Source: an uncultured Lachnoclostridium sp. (GTDB taxonomy: Bacteria; Bacillota; Clostridia; Lachnospirales; Lachnospiraceae). From it: 64,000 nucleotides of DNA. This document shows, piece after piece, positions 41,712 to 50,821 of this stretch (its first letter is position 1; each line of letters starts with the position of its first letter). The notes under the pieces were generated by a model that saw only the letters and a list, made by a program, of their open reading frames with translations, ran no database searches and was not told the DNA's origin. Made by a program: the position numbers and the translations under genes. Where the stretch lies: NCBI GenBank assembly GCA_948330435.1, contig CAOJBY010000001.1:124001-188000 (forward strand), given 5' to 3'.

Positions 41712-43178
41712 TTAATCGGGAAAAATGTCTCCCCGTTTTGTACGTGCCTCTTCAAAATGCTCCCTTGTATATTCAGCCGCCACCTTTCCCTGCTCTACCT
41801 GTATGAGGCGATCCGCTATATATAAAGTATCATACAGCTCCGTATTCAGCACCAGCACCGCTATTCCATGATTTCTCAGCCTGGTGAGAAGATCCAGAAT
41901 AACAGGACGCAGATACATATCCATATCTGATAAAGGCTGAAGGCATACCACCAAATCTGGCTTTGCAATAAGACAACGATAGTAAACCAGCCTGCACAAG
42001 TCTCTCTTCGACAAATGATAAAGATTCTTCGCCTCAATGGCTTCCCCTATCTCTTCTCTGTATTCCAGAAACACACTTTTACTCAACTGCTTCTTCTGCC
42101 AGAAATATGGTACCCTTTCTGCCAGCAAAAGACAAAGATTATCCAGAAAACTCATCTCTGGGAAAAGCATTGTCCGCGTGGCATCTCTTTGAATTAATGC
42201 AATCTTAGTCCCTCTCATATGGATATTCAAATCGGGATAGATTCGTCCTCGCAGAGGTTTTTCCTCTGCTCCCAAAATATCCATAACCTCATCTAAAATC
42301 GTATTGTTCTGATCAAACAAAAGCACATTTTCTCCTCTGTGAATACAGAGACTAAGATCCCGAATATGTTTTCCCTCTATCTCTTTCAGTTCCAGTACCG
42401 TTTCCCCTGAACTGTTTTTTTGCATTTCTCTCTCTAATTGCTTCAGCTTATTGTATGTATAGTTTGCAAAAACCTTGGTAATATGCTCCCCTATATTTTC
42501 CCGGGAAGCAAAAACCTTCTGAATCGTCCCTTCCTTAAAAATTGCCAGACGGTCACAGGCCGGTCGAAGTACCTCGTGGTGACTGTAGATATAGAGAAAT
42601 GTATGACCTTTCTGTGCCAACTGTTGAATCAACCGGTGAAAACGCGGCAATTCCTCCACACTGAGCAAATCTGAAATCTCCCATAAGACAATCAGGTCGT
42701 CTCCTGAAACAATAGCCTTGAGAAGTTCGGTAACCAGACAGTCAAAGGTCCCCAGGTTTTTGATTAATGTGCCGGGAGAAAGTTGAATATCCAGTTCCTG
42801 AAGTAATCGCTTTGTCTCCATTTCAATTACTCTCTCCGGTATAATAAAGCTTCGAAATTCCTCCCGCATAACAAAGAGATTATCCGCCAGTGTCAGATCA
42901 TTAATAAGGCGGCTCTGTCTCCCAATCACTGAAACCCTGTTCCGGCTGCCGCTGCTCACCTCCTGACTGTTTACCAGCTCTTCCCTAAAAAAAACCTGGC
43001 CATTCTGAATGGTATGGTTCCAGCAAATCAATTCCACCATTTTATCAATACCCGGTTGTTCCAGGCAAAGTACCCCATAAATCTCCCCTTCAAAAATCTG
43101 CATACTCAGATAGTTTAACTGCTGTGCCTCTCCATCCCGACAGAGAATATGCTCCATACGGAGAATCTCTCTTTTCAT
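41712..43178 (-). CDS. Catalytically degenerate double ABC-ATPase homologue, probably regulatory
   Basis: 488 aa, same two-domain layout and length as RbsA/MglA ATPases. Domain 1: the Walker A position reads CLEQPGIDK (38-46) instead of GENGAGKST, losing the Lys and Ser; the signature position is LGTFD (142-146); the Walker B Asp is Trp166. Gln88, Glu167 and the switch His200 remain. Domain 2: FDQNNTILDE replaces the Walker A, LSKRD (389-393) replaces LSGGN, and LQPL replaces DEPT. It should not hydrolyse ATP. Its ATG overlaps the histidine kinase stop (ATGA) and GGAGG lies 7 bases upstream. The intact transporter ATPase is encoded next. I infer a sensory or adaptor role linking transporter and kinase. 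Confidence 0.82.
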   Translation of the reverse strand: MKREILRMEHILCRDGEAQQLNYLSMQIFEGEIYGVLCLEQPGIDKMVELICWNHTIQNGQVFFREELVNSQEVSSGSRNRVSVIGRQSRLINDLTLADNLFVMREEFRSFIIPERVIEMETKRLLQELDIQLSPGTLIKNLGTFDCLVTELLKAIVSGDDLIVLWEISDLLSVEELPRFHRLIQQLAQKGHTFLYIYSHHEVLRPACDRLAIFKEGTIQKVFASRENIGEHITKVFANYTYNKLKQLEREMQKNSSGETVLELKEIEGKHIRDLSLCIHRGENVLLFDQNNTILDEVMDILGAEEKPLRGRIYPDLNIHMRGTKIALIQRDATRTMLFPEMSFLDNLCLLLAERVPYFWQKKQLSKSVFLEYREEIGEAIEAKNLYHLSKRDLCRLVYYRCLIAKPDLVVCLQPLSDMDMYLRPVILDLLTRLRNHGIAVLVLNTELYDTLYIADRLIQVEQGKVAAEYTREHFEEARTKRGDIFPD

Positions 43179-44212
43179 CTCTGATCCTCCGCCCTTTCTA
43201 AAATAGTTTTTCGATCCTGTTCTGAAGTACGGGGCAGTGTAATCTCCACATCCGTTCCCACATCCGGTGTAGAGAACACCGTTACGCCATAGGCTTCCCC
43301 AAAAAGCATTTTAATCCGGTTATTTACATTCCCGATAGCAATGCCTCCCCGGCTTTTTCCTCTAATCCCCCGTTCTGTCATATGTTGATTGATCCGGTTC
43401 AGAGTCTCCTGAGACATCCCAATTCCATTATCGGACACTCGAATCAAAAGGCGCTTCTCTGTAGTCATCATAGAGATTGTCACCTTTCCCTGTCCGATTT
43501 TCTGTTCGATTCCATGGATAATCGCATTTTCCACAATCGGCTGCAGAGTCAGCTTGGGGATCAGGCACTTTACCACATCTTCCCGTTCCGAATCTGGGCA
43601 CTGGATCTCCAATGCAATCCGTTCTCCAAAGCGATACTGCTGGATATAAAAATATGTCTGAATATTTTCAACCTCCTGCTCCACTGTCACAAGATTCTCA
43701 ATATTACTGATTGTATAACGGAAGAAAGACGCAAGGGATTCGCACATATCAGCCACACTGTCCAGGCCAAAAAGCATAGCCTCACTGCGAATACTCTCCA
43801 AAGTGTTATAAAGAAAATGGGGATTAATCTGGTTTTGCAGTGCCTGGTACTGGGCCTGCCGTTTGCTTAACTCCAGACTTGTAGATACTTCCATATGTTC
43901 TTGAAGTGCATCTGCCACAAGCTGCGTCTGCCTGTTATATGGCCACCTAATCTGGGTCAGGGCATCCGACCGTGCCTGGCCTGTAAACTGGCTCAGCTTT
44001 TTTGTGGTGTCCTGATAGGGCTTCCAGATCCAAAAATAGCCTATTACCAGAAGCCCTCCAAATACAGCCAGAAGAATCAGCAGAATCCCCACAGGAACAG
44101 CCGGTCCCCCCATAGCCATAAAAAAAGCCACAGAAAAAATTGTCAGAAACAGGATCCCCAGGATCACTGTCAGATAGCACAGCCGCACAGAAAGCAGATT
44201 CTTTTTCTCCAT
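43175..44212 (-). CDS. Sensor histidine kinase, LytS/YesM type, without an extracytoplasmic domain
   Basis: 345 aa. Two adjacent membrane helices (about 12-33 and 38-62) are joined by a few residues only, so there is no outside sensor domain, unlike the 594-aa kinase of the first locus. A short linker leads to the kinase core: QNQINPHFLYNTLES with phospho-acceptor His132, QPIVENAIIHG, DNGIGM and GIAIGNVNNRIK. The signal must come through the membrane or from a partner protein. The neighbouring genes suggest the degenerate ABC-ATPase homologue or the transporter. It phosphorylates the response regulator encoded 11 bases upstream. Confidence 0.92.
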   Translation of the reverse strand: MEKKNLLSVRLCYLTVILGILFLTIFSVAFFMAMGGPAVPVGILLILLAVFGGLLVIGYFWIWKPYQDTTKKLSQFTGQARSDALTQIRWPYNRQTQLVADALQEHMEVSTSLELSKRQAQYQALQNQINPHFLYNTLESIRSEAMLFGLDSVADMCESLASFFRYTISNIENLVTVEQEVENIQTYFYIQQYRFGERIALEIQCPDSEREDVVKCLIPKLTLQPIVENAIIHGIEQKIGQGKVTISMMTTEKRLLIRVSDNGIGMSQETLNRINQHMTERGIRGKSRGGIAIGNVNNRIKMLFGEAYGVTVFSTPDVGTDVEITLPRTSEQDRKTILERAEDQR

Positions 44213-44223
44213 AAGGTCCTTCC

Positions 44224-45840
44224 CTAGGAATACAGCTTCCTATATTCTTTTGGGCTAATGCCCGTTATTTTCTTAAAGGTCTTGGCAAAGCGTTTATAGT
44301 CACTGATACCCACAGCCTTTCCTATCTGCTCAATCGTTGAGCCACTTTTACGCAGAAGTTTTTTGGCTTCCTCTATCCGTACATCGATCAGATATTCCAG
44401 GAAGTTTTTCCCTGTCTCTTTTCGAAAAAGCGTGCTGAAATAACTGCTGGAAAAGCCCGCCTGGGCACTGACCTCCTCCAGACTCAGCGGTTCTGCAAAA
44501 TGTTCTTGAATATACTGTTTAGCCTGATTAATTGGCCGTATCTTCTCAGCCTCATACCAGTTCTCTGCTTCCTCAATATTTTTCTTACAGGTCTCTGCCA
44601 AATATGAAAAAAGCATTTCCCGATTGCTACAGAGAATAGATTCGTGATTAAACCGAACCTCCATAGCTTCCCGATCTACAAAACGGAACTTTTCCTGAAA
44701 GATACTGGATAGCAGAAAAATCCGATAGGAAGCCTGCACCAGGCTCAACATCTGGCTTCCGTTCAGCCCCAGAGAAAGTGCAGATGCCTGAAGTTCATAT
44801 ACGGCCTTTTCTATTCCTTCCGTTTTCTGTAAATCAAGACACTGGCGTATAACCTCACTAAAAGACTGATAAAGGGAGTCTTCATCAAATTCTATACTCT
44901 CTGGTATTTCCGATAAAAATGTATTATTCCGAAGCAGCAGACGCTGTCCCATAGCAAGTTCTGCTTCTTTCATGCATTCGGCAAGTTTTGCCACCGACCA
45001 AACAGCATGTCCAACAGACAGGTGAAAACGGATATGTTCAAACACGTGAAGTTCTCTGGACAAACCACTGATAAGTGCTTCCAATGCATTCAAAAGCTTC
45101 CCGTCCTTTTCTTCCGAATAATTCAAAATTGCGGAGGCCCCTTCACTTTTACAGAAAATTTCACTGTCGATGCACAGTGGACTGACATGTCTGTTGAATA
45201 TTCCCTCCAGTTTAGAGTTCAAAACTTCCATGACATTGTTTACATAGTCTTCATTTAATTCCTGATTGTCCTTTACATCCGCCTGAATCAAAAAAATGCG
45301 AAATAATCCATTTTTAAAATGATATCGGTATTTTTCATTAAAGGCTTCAAGTTCTTTCGGAATCTGTTCTTCCTCCAGATCCTTCCACAGAAGTTCACGC
45401 AATCTTGCCTGGGCTGTAGCCTGCTGCTTTTTCTGCTCCAGATTTTCTTCTTCCAGTGTTTTATGCTCCAGATATCTCTGTCGCACTTTTTGTAATGTGG
45501 CATTTAATGTCTCTTTATTTACCGGTTTTAAAATATAATCGCTGACCCCATAACGGATTGCAGTCTGGGCATATTCAAAATGAGAATATCCGCTAATAAT
45601 AATAAATTCCATATCTGCTTTCACAGTTCTGGCCCGCTTGAGAAGTTCCATACCGTCAAATCCAGGCATCCGAATATCCGTCAGAACCAGATCCGGTTTC
45701 TCTGCCTCTATCATTTGCAGAGCCTCCAGGCCATTTGACGCAGTACCTATCAGACGCATTCCAAGCCCTTCCCAATCAATTAGCTGACATATTAACTGAC
45801 AAACCTTGTATTCATCATCTGCAACGATCACTCGAATCAT
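44224..45840 (-). CDS. Response regulator with AraC-type DNA-binding domain (second locus)
   Basis: 538 aa, YesN-type. Receiver domain (1-120) with ADDE, phospho-acceptor Asp55 in LVLTDIRMP and Lys in YILKPVN. A long middle region (about 130-430) and a C-terminal AraC domain (about 437-538; SLEEVSAQAGFSSSYFSTLF, KAVGISDYKRFAKTFKKITG) follow. It likely activates the transporter and catabolic genes at 33766-41456. The ATG at 45840 has AAAGGGAG 6 bases upstream; the frame runs on to 45861. It lies close behind the AICAR transformylase gene with no clear terminator between, so readthrough from the purine genes is possible. Confidence 0.93.
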   Translation of the reverse strand: MIRVIVADDEYKVCQLICQLIDWEGLGMRLIGTASNGLEALQMIEAEKPDLVLTDIRMPGFDGMELLKRARTVKADMEFIIISGYSHFEYAQTAIRYGVSDYILKPVNKETLNATLQKVRQRYLEHKTLEEENLEQKKQQATAQARLRELLWKDLEEEQIPKELEAFNEKYRYHFKNGLFRIFLIQADVKDNQELNEDYVNNVMEVLNSKLEGIFNRHVSPLCIDSEIFCKSEGASAILNYSEEKDGKLLNALEALISGLSRELHVFEHIRFHLSVGHAVWSVAKLAECMKEAELAMGQRLLLRNNTFLSEIPESIEFDEDSLYQSFSEVIRQCLDLQKTEGIEKAVYELQASALSLGLNGSQMLSLVQASYRIFLLSSIFQEKFRFVDREAMEVRFNHESILCSNREMLFSYLAETCKKNIEEAENWYEAEKIRPINQAKQYIQEHFAEPLSLEEVSAQAGFSSSYFSTLFRKETGKNFLEYLIDVRIEEAKKLLRKSGSTIEQIGKAVGISDYKRFAKTFKKITGISPKEYRKLYS

Positions 45841-45872
45841 AGGTTTCTCCCTTTCTGGCAAATAACAAACTT

Positions 45873-47051
45873 TTAATGATGAAATAACCGAATTCCCGTA
45901 AAGGCCATAACCATCCCATACTTATCGCAGGTCTCAATCACCAAATCATCCCGAAGGGATCCTCCTGGCTGAGCAATATACTTTACACCGCTTTTCTTTG
46001 CTCTCTCAATGTTATCGCTGAATGGAAAGAAAGCATCCGAGCCTACTGTCACATCTTCCATCTGGTCAAGCCATGCACGTTTTTCTTCTTCTGTAAACAC
46101 CTCCGGTCTCACTTTGAAGATTTTCTGCCATGCACCCTCCGCAAGTACATCCATATATTCATTTCCAATATACACATCAATGGCGTTATCCCGATCTGCC
46201 CGACCAATGCCATCTACAAATTGTAATCCCAATACTTTTGGACTCTGGCGTAAGAACCAATTGTCTGCTTTCTGACCGGCAAGCCTGGTACAGTGTACGC
46301 GGGACTGCTGCCCGGCACCGATTCCAATGGCCTGTCCTCCCTTTACAAAGCAAACAGAGTTGGACTGCGTATACTTTAAGGTAATGAGAGCAATTTTCAG
46401 ATCCATCTTTGCGGTGTCTGTAAGATCCTGATTCTTTGTCACAATCTTAGAAAGAAGTTCATCATTGATAGGAAGTTCCTGGCGGCCCTGTTCAAAAGTA
46501 ATGCCATAAACCTCTTTGTGCTCCAAAGGAGCCGGACAATAGGATGGATCGATCTGTATTACATTATAATTTCCTTTTTTCTTTGTTTTCAGAATCTCCA
46601 GGGCTTCCTCCGTATAACCTGGTGCAATGACTCCATCCGATACCTCCCGCTTAATAATAGATGCTGTGTCCTTATCACATACATCAGATAAGGCAATAAA
46701 GTCGCCAAAGGAGGACATACGATCTGCCCCTCTTGCTCTGGCATAGGCACAGGCCAAAGGAGAAAGATCTCCCATATCATCTACCCAGTAGATTCTTTTC
46801 AGGGTATCATCCAGAGGAATGCCCACAGCGGCTCCCGCCGGAGACACATGCTTAAAGGAAGTCGCTGCCGGAAGTCCGGTGGCTTCTTTTAATTCCTTTA
46901 CAAGCTGCCAGCCGTTAAAGGCATCCAGAAAGTTGATATATCCCGGCTTTCCTGAAAGGACAGTAATAGGAAGTTCTTCTCCGTTAGCTACATAGATCTT
47001 AGAAGGCTTCTGATTGGGGTTACATCCGTATTTTAACTCTAATTCTTTCAT
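45873..47051 (-). CDS. Stand-alone AICAR formyltransferase (PurH transformylase domain)
   Basis: 392 aa matching only the AICAR transformylase half of PurH; the N-terminal IMP cyclohydrolase (MGS-like) domain is absent. The catalytic Lys-His pair is in SFKHVSPAGAAVG (Lys67, His68). Other conserved segments are TQSNSVCFVKGGQAIGIGAGQQSRV (interrupted as written at 233-257), SDAFFPFSDNIE and QPGGSLRD. It transfers a formyl group from 10-formyl-THF to AICAR. The missing cyclohydrolase step is supplied by the gene just upstream. Neighbour spacing (18 bases) indicates one transcript. Confidence 0.92.
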   Translation of the reverse strand: MKELELKYGCNPNQKPSKIYVANGEELPITVLSGKPGYINFLDAFNGWQLVKELKEATGLPAATSFKHVSPAGAAVGIPLDDTLKRIYWVDDMGDLSPLACAYARARGADRMSSFGDFIALSDVCDKDTASIIKREVSDGVIAPGYTEEALEILKTKKKGNYNVIQIDPSYCPAPLEHKEVYGITFEQGRQELPINDELLSKIVTKNQDLTDTAKMDLKIALITLKYTQSNSVCFVKGGQAIGIGAGQQSRVHCTRLAGQKADNWFLRQSPKVLGLQFVDGIGRADRDNAIDVYIGNEYMDVLAEGAWQKIFKVRPEVFTEEEKRAWLDQMEDVTVGSDAFFPFSDNIERAKKSGVKYIAQPGGSLRDDLVIETCDKYGMVMAFTGIRLFHH

Positions 47052-47069
47052 TTTTTCTCCTCTATCTGT

Positions 47070-47786
47070 TTATTTTTCGTTTTTATTTACAATCTTTGTC
47101 TCATATTTTCCCGTTTCAATATCTATATAACGAATAAAGAGAGATACCTTGTTTTCTTCATTGAGATTCAGCCATAACATGTTAGTGAACTTCTCCATAT
47201 CATTAGGAATAGCCACCAGCTTCGGCTCTCCCTCAAAGCTTGGAAGTGGGTTTCCATCGCACTTATAAGTATGAATAAAATGGCCTTCCCCTGCTGGACA
47301 GTTTTCATAAGAAAATGTATAGCGGTTGCAGGAAGACGGATCTCCATTATCACTCTTCAGGATAGACATGGTATAATCAAAGCTTCCATTCTCAATCTCC
47401 AGGATTCCCGAGATTCGGGGTGTATAGTTAGGTCCATCCGGCTCAAATTTCCGGGTGCGTAAAGCTTGTTCAAAGGTCAATCCCTTTTCCATGCATTCAT
47501 AGACCGTATCTGTCTGATCTCCGTTGGTAACAATGGTCTTCCCTCCTAAGACCCGTACCGGTGCATAGATAATAAGGCTGGGATCCGTGAGCTTGGAAGC
47601 ATCGTAGGCCTGTGTCCGAATGCCCTCTCCCTCCTCCACAAATACCCTGTTTCTGCTGTTCTCGCTTCTTCCCATGATAAAATAAGCAGTGACGGCTTTT
47701 CTTCCATCCTCGGATCTTCCGATGACGATTCCCCGTCCGGGATAAGAATTCTCCCGAAGTTCCTGTGCCAGTGAAATCATTTCCAT
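47070..47786 (-). CDS. Archaeal-type IMP cyclohydrolase (PurO-like)
   Basis: 238 aa of the IMP_cyclohyd family first found in archaea (PurO), unrelated in fold to the cyclohydrolase domain of bacterial PurH. Recognisable parts: NSYPGRGIVIGRSEDGRKAVTAY near the N-terminus (split here around 14-36), the SENSRNRVF segment, and DPSLIIYAPVRV. It closes FAICAR to IMP, the last step of purine ring synthesis. Pairing with a transformylase-only PurH makes a complete two-protein system. A TTGACA promoter lies directly upstream (47811-47839). Confidence 0.9.
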   Translation of the reverse strand: MEMISLAQELRENSYPGRGIVIGRSEDGRKAVTAYFIMGRSENSRNRVFVEEGEGIRTQAYDASKLTDPSLIIYAPVRVLGGKTIVTNGDQTDTVYECMEKGLTFEQALRTRKFEPDGPNYTPRISGILEIENGSFDYTMSILKSDNGDPSSCNRYTFSYENCPAGEGHFIHTYKCDGNPLPSFEGEPKLVAIPNDMEKFTNMLWLNLNEENKVSLFIRYIDIETGKYETKIVNKNEK

Positions 47787-47810
47787 GTCTGTTCTCCTCT
47801 CTTTTTTTGA

Positions 47811-47839
47811 AACATAGCATTTCTTCTCATGCCTGTCAA
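47811..47839 (-). promoter_or_regulatory. Promoter for the purine gene pair
   Basis: TTGACA (47834-47839 on the minus strand), a 17-base spacer and TATGTT (47811-47816) preceded by TGC. The -35 overlaps the stop codon of the acyltransferase gene, so the leader is only about 20 bases; no purine riboswitch fits there. Confidence 0.6.
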
Positions 47840-48555
47840 TTGTTTTTTAGGCTGTTTTCAATTGTTTCTATAATCTGTCCCCGAACCAGTGCTGCAATCT
47901 CTTTTGACTTCATTCCCTGATATTCTTCATAGGGAATAGGCTTTAGAAAGTGAACCTCTACCGTAACAGGACGGATGCTATTGGTATCAAAGGCCTGATA
48001 GGAATTCAGCATAGCTACCGGCACTATGGGACATTTGGCATTTATGGCACTTTTAAAACTACCAGCCTTGAATTCCCCTACTTCGTTTCCTTTTTTGGAA
48101 CGGGTTCCCTCGGGAAAGATTAAATAATTCTTTCCTTCCTTAACCTCTTCTGTTACATCCTGAATAATTTTTAAGGACTGACGCACATCATCCCGATCCA
48201 TGAATTTTGCCTTTAAAATAGCAAAAACCTGTTTTAGAAACAGAATATCCTTTACCTCTATTTTAGCCACAACAGAAAACGGCACATCACAGGCCTCAAT
48301 AATTGACAACACATCAAAAAGTCCCTGATGGTTTGGAAAGAATATAAACCCTTTTTGGGAAGGAATATTTTTCTTTCCATAAACCTTTATCCTCACCCTG
48401 CCACCTTTATTGGCATGAAGCGTGATCTTTTTTAACAAAGCATATTTTTTATCCTCTGGTATATTATCTGTATGTCTGGCATAGGAACAAAGCTGATACC
48501 ACCACCAGGGCACAAAGGGAAAGTTATACAATACCATCAAAAGAATTCGTTTCAT
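47836..48555 (-). CDS. 1-acyl-sn-glycerol-3-phosphate acyltransferase-like protein (PlsC family)
   Basis: 239 aa. The catalytic HX4D motif is in FPNHQGLFD (His76, Asp81), the substrate-binding FPEGTRSKKGN follows near 147, and the CPIVPVAM block near 172. An N-terminal hydrophobic stretch would associate it with the membrane. It may make phosphatidic acid. As last gene of an envelope glycoconjugate operon (ATGA overlap with the upstream gene) it could instead acylate a glycolipid intermediate. Confidence 0.88.
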   Translation of the reverse strand: MKRILLMVLYNFPFVPWWWYQLCSYARHTDNIPEDKKYALLKKITLHANKGGRVRIKVYGKKNIPSQKGFIFFPNHQGLFDVLSIIEACDVPFSVVAKIEVKDILFLKQVFAILKAKFMDRDDVRQSLKIIQDVTEEVKEGKNYLIFPEGTRSKKGNEVGEFKAGSFKSAINAKCPIVPVAMLNSYQAFDTNSIRPVTVEVHFLKPIPYEEYQGMKSKEIAALVRGQIIETIENSLKNN

Positions 48556-50099
48556 TCGGCCGCCTCCCTTTTTCCTTTCCTATACCATAAAATTCCCACA
48601 AAGAATAAAAGTATCCATCCACATAAATAGGGAGAATAGTAATACATAAACAAGCCCCCTGGGGCTGTTAAAAATATTAATGGAACCTTAAGTGCTACCA
48701 TAATAACACATCCTGCATAAACTACTTTCTTTTTTAATAAAAACCATAAGGCTCCTGCTGCCAGGACCAGGGACGGAAGAAAAGAAGAGTATACAAATGC
48801 AGAAGCTTTTCCCTGCATTCTGTAATTTCCCGAGAACCGCAGTTCTAATAGAGCATATGTCATATTCCTCACCGTTTTATTTATTGGTGTTGAGGGTGGA
48901 TCTGTATTTGGAAGATCTCCCAGAATACCCGTGGCACTCTTATATGTCCACAGACGTTCTTTTAAAAATGTCTTTGGGTGACGCAAAATCAATTGATAAT
49001 AAGCCATTTTCATATTCTGAAAATCTTTTGGGGTATAATTGTCTTTTAATAATCCCGCTCCGGCCCAGGTCCAGAATATTGCAAGGCCATCTTCCCCTTC
49101 TGAAGCTCCCTGAAAAATATAAGCACAATTTATTACCTTATCTATAGCGGCAATCAGATCTTTTTCTTCAGCATAAGCAGCCTCCACTACAAGCGGTGTC
49201 AGCGGACGTATAATTGCCGTAATCTCATATCCGTCTCCGGAGCCTCCATTTCCACTTCCACCTTCTCCAACTTTCTGAATGCCGACCAGACAAAGAGAAA
49301 AAATCAAATAGATAAGCAATGCCTTTCCCATCTGCTTTATTGATAACTTCTTCCAGAAAAATATAATAAGAAGTACAGGAAACAAGGGCAAATAGTAGAT
49401 GGATTCGCTTCTCCATGCCGTAACAATACCTGCCAGCAATGCTGTCCATACAAATTCATTTCTTTTGGGAAATCGCTTCTCATAAGCCCAAAAACATATT
49501 TTTGCAAGCAAAAGTAATTCCAGGAATGCATAGATACTCATCCGCATAGGATACAGATTTGAATCAATAACAGGCAGAAATAAAAAGGGTACATATAACA
49601 GGTATGCACATTTTCTTTCTCCTGTAAACAGCCACAGCTTATAAACCAAATACCCCACTATAGCAGAATTAATTGCACACATAAACAGAATGACAGACAC
49701 CGGAAATGGCAGCATCATCAGGCAGATTATATAATAGACAGAAGTCAGATATCCCTGCCAGAAATGAATATGCAGTGCCTGGGCTGTCCTTAGAATACTA
49801 AATTCATCTACTCTCCATATTCCAGGCCAGGTTAACAGCAGAAAAACAAGCATAATTAAAAAGTATATTCCGGAAAGCCGTATAACTTTACGAACTGCTT
49901 TATTTCCGGATTGAAACTCATTTACCAAATACCCCATTACCTGATAAAAGCAAAGGACAAACAATAAAAACAGAACTTTCCAGATTCCGTAAACTACGGA
50001 ACTCTCACATGTAAAAAAAAGCCTGTCTGTCAAAAGGCTGATAAGCCAATGAACAACTGCCACTGTTATCCAAAGCTTTCGGATCCGCATCTCTTTCAT
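48552..50099 (-). CDS. Polytopic membrane protein, GT-C glycosyltransferase-like
   Basis: 515 aa with about 11-12 predicted membrane helices. The first large outside loop contains WPGIWRVDEFSILRTAQ (about 89-105), with an Asp-Glu pair in the place where GT-C lipid-linked glycosyltransferases keep their catalytic acid, and a short DSNLYPMRMS motif later. These features fit a lipid-phosphate-sugar-dependent transferase acting outside the membrane, but no specific family is recognised. It overlaps genes on both sides by 4 bases. Confidence 0.72.
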   Translation of the reverse strand: MKEMRIRKLWITVAVVHWLISLLTDRLFFTCESSVVYGIWKVLFLLFVLCFYQVMGYLVNEFQSGNKAVRKVIRLSGIYFLIMLVFLLLTWPGIWRVDEFSILRTAQALHIHFWQGYLTSVYYIICLMMLPFPVSVILFMCAINSAIVGYLVYKLWLFTGERKCAYLLYVPFLFLPVIDSNLYPMRMSIYAFLELLLLAKICFWAYEKRFPKRNEFVWTALLAGIVTAWRSESIYYLPLFPVLLIIFFWKKLSIKQMGKALLIYLIFSLCLVGIQKVGEGGSGNGGSGDGYEITAIIRPLTPLVVEAAYAEEKDLIAAIDKVINCAYIFQGASEGEDGLAIFWTWAGAGLLKDNYTPKDFQNMKMAYYQLILRHPKTFLKERLWTYKSATGILGDLPNTDPPSTPINKTVRNMTYALLELRFSGNYRMQGKASAFVYSSFLPSLVLAAGALWFLLKKKVVYAGCVIMVALKVPLIFLTAPGGLFMYYYSPYLCGWILLFFVGILWYRKGKREAAE

Positions 50100-50821
50100 C
50101 TTTTGTAATGCTCCTTAAAATAATCTAACTCCTCCGGAGTTCCAAGTACATGAATTTTTTCCACATCAATTACAGAGATTCGAACCTCTTTCCCCTTTTG
50201 AATCAAATAATTGTAAAGAGGAGCAATATATTTTTCTCCCTTTTCTATATTGGTTCTTTTACTGTAATATTCCTCATAAAGTTTTTCATAGAGACTACAG
50301 GTTTTAAAATAATAAGCCCCAAGAGTACAGAAATCAGAAATACGTACCTTTTCCCGAACCTCTGCTGCCCTTTCATCTTCCCCCAATCGTACAAAACTCC
50401 AATGATCTCCCTCTCCGCAAAAACAGGGAATAAATCCGTCCCCACAAAAATCTCTCGGATGCATCTGGCCTGCCTCCACATATGTATCAATATTATAGAT
50501 TAAAAGAGGGCTTTCTTTTTCCCAATATTTTGCCCCCAGCATAGCCGTAGTTGCCTGCCCGTCTGTCATCTCCTCCAGTTGTATAATCTGAATTCGGGAA
50601 ATTCCCATTTCAAGACATTTTTCCCTGATAAAATCGGATGCATGATCTTCTCTGCGTAAAATAAATAAATAAGTATCCTCCGGGCGGCGGAAAGCTGCAA
50701 GACTCTCCATAGACCATTCAAATAAAGTTTTTCCATGAACAGTAATCTGATATTTTGGCATAGAATAGCCAGCATTTTTAAATCGTGTTCCAGAGCCTGC
50801 CATTGTAATCACAATTGTCAT
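50096..50821 (-). CDS. Sugar/alcohol-phosphate nucleotidyltransferase-like protein
   Basis: 241 aa, Rossmann-like NTP_transferase fold. The N-terminal ITMAGSGTRFKNAGYSMPKY is the nucleotide-binding signature (GxGxR and the PK lysine). IYNIDTYV holds the metal-binding Asp, and a C-terminal VLGTPEEL element is typical of sugar-nucleotide pyrophosphorylases. It probably joins NTP (CTP or GTP) to a phosphorylated small molecule made by the kinase-like protein encoded two genes upstream. Overlaps of 4 bases on both sides show tight coupling. Confidence 0.82.
   Translation of the reverse strand: MTIVITMAGSGTRFKNAGYSMPKYQITVHGKTLFEWSMESLAAFRRPEDTYLFILRREDHASDFIREKCLEMGISRIQIIQLEEMTDGQATTAMLGAKYWEKESPLLIYNIDTYVEAGQMHPRDFCGDGFIPCFCGEGDHWSFVRLGEDERAAEVREKVRISDFCTLGAYYFKTCSLYEKLYEEYYSKRTNIEKGEKYIAPLYNYLIQKGKEVRISVIDVEKIHVLGTPEELDYFKEHYKR

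Noticed and set aside
45840..47786. Idea that the purine genes belong to the second sugar regulatory system because of the short gap
   Set aside because: The purine pair has its own consensus promoter and clear housekeeping role; readthrough is possible but no functional link is supported.
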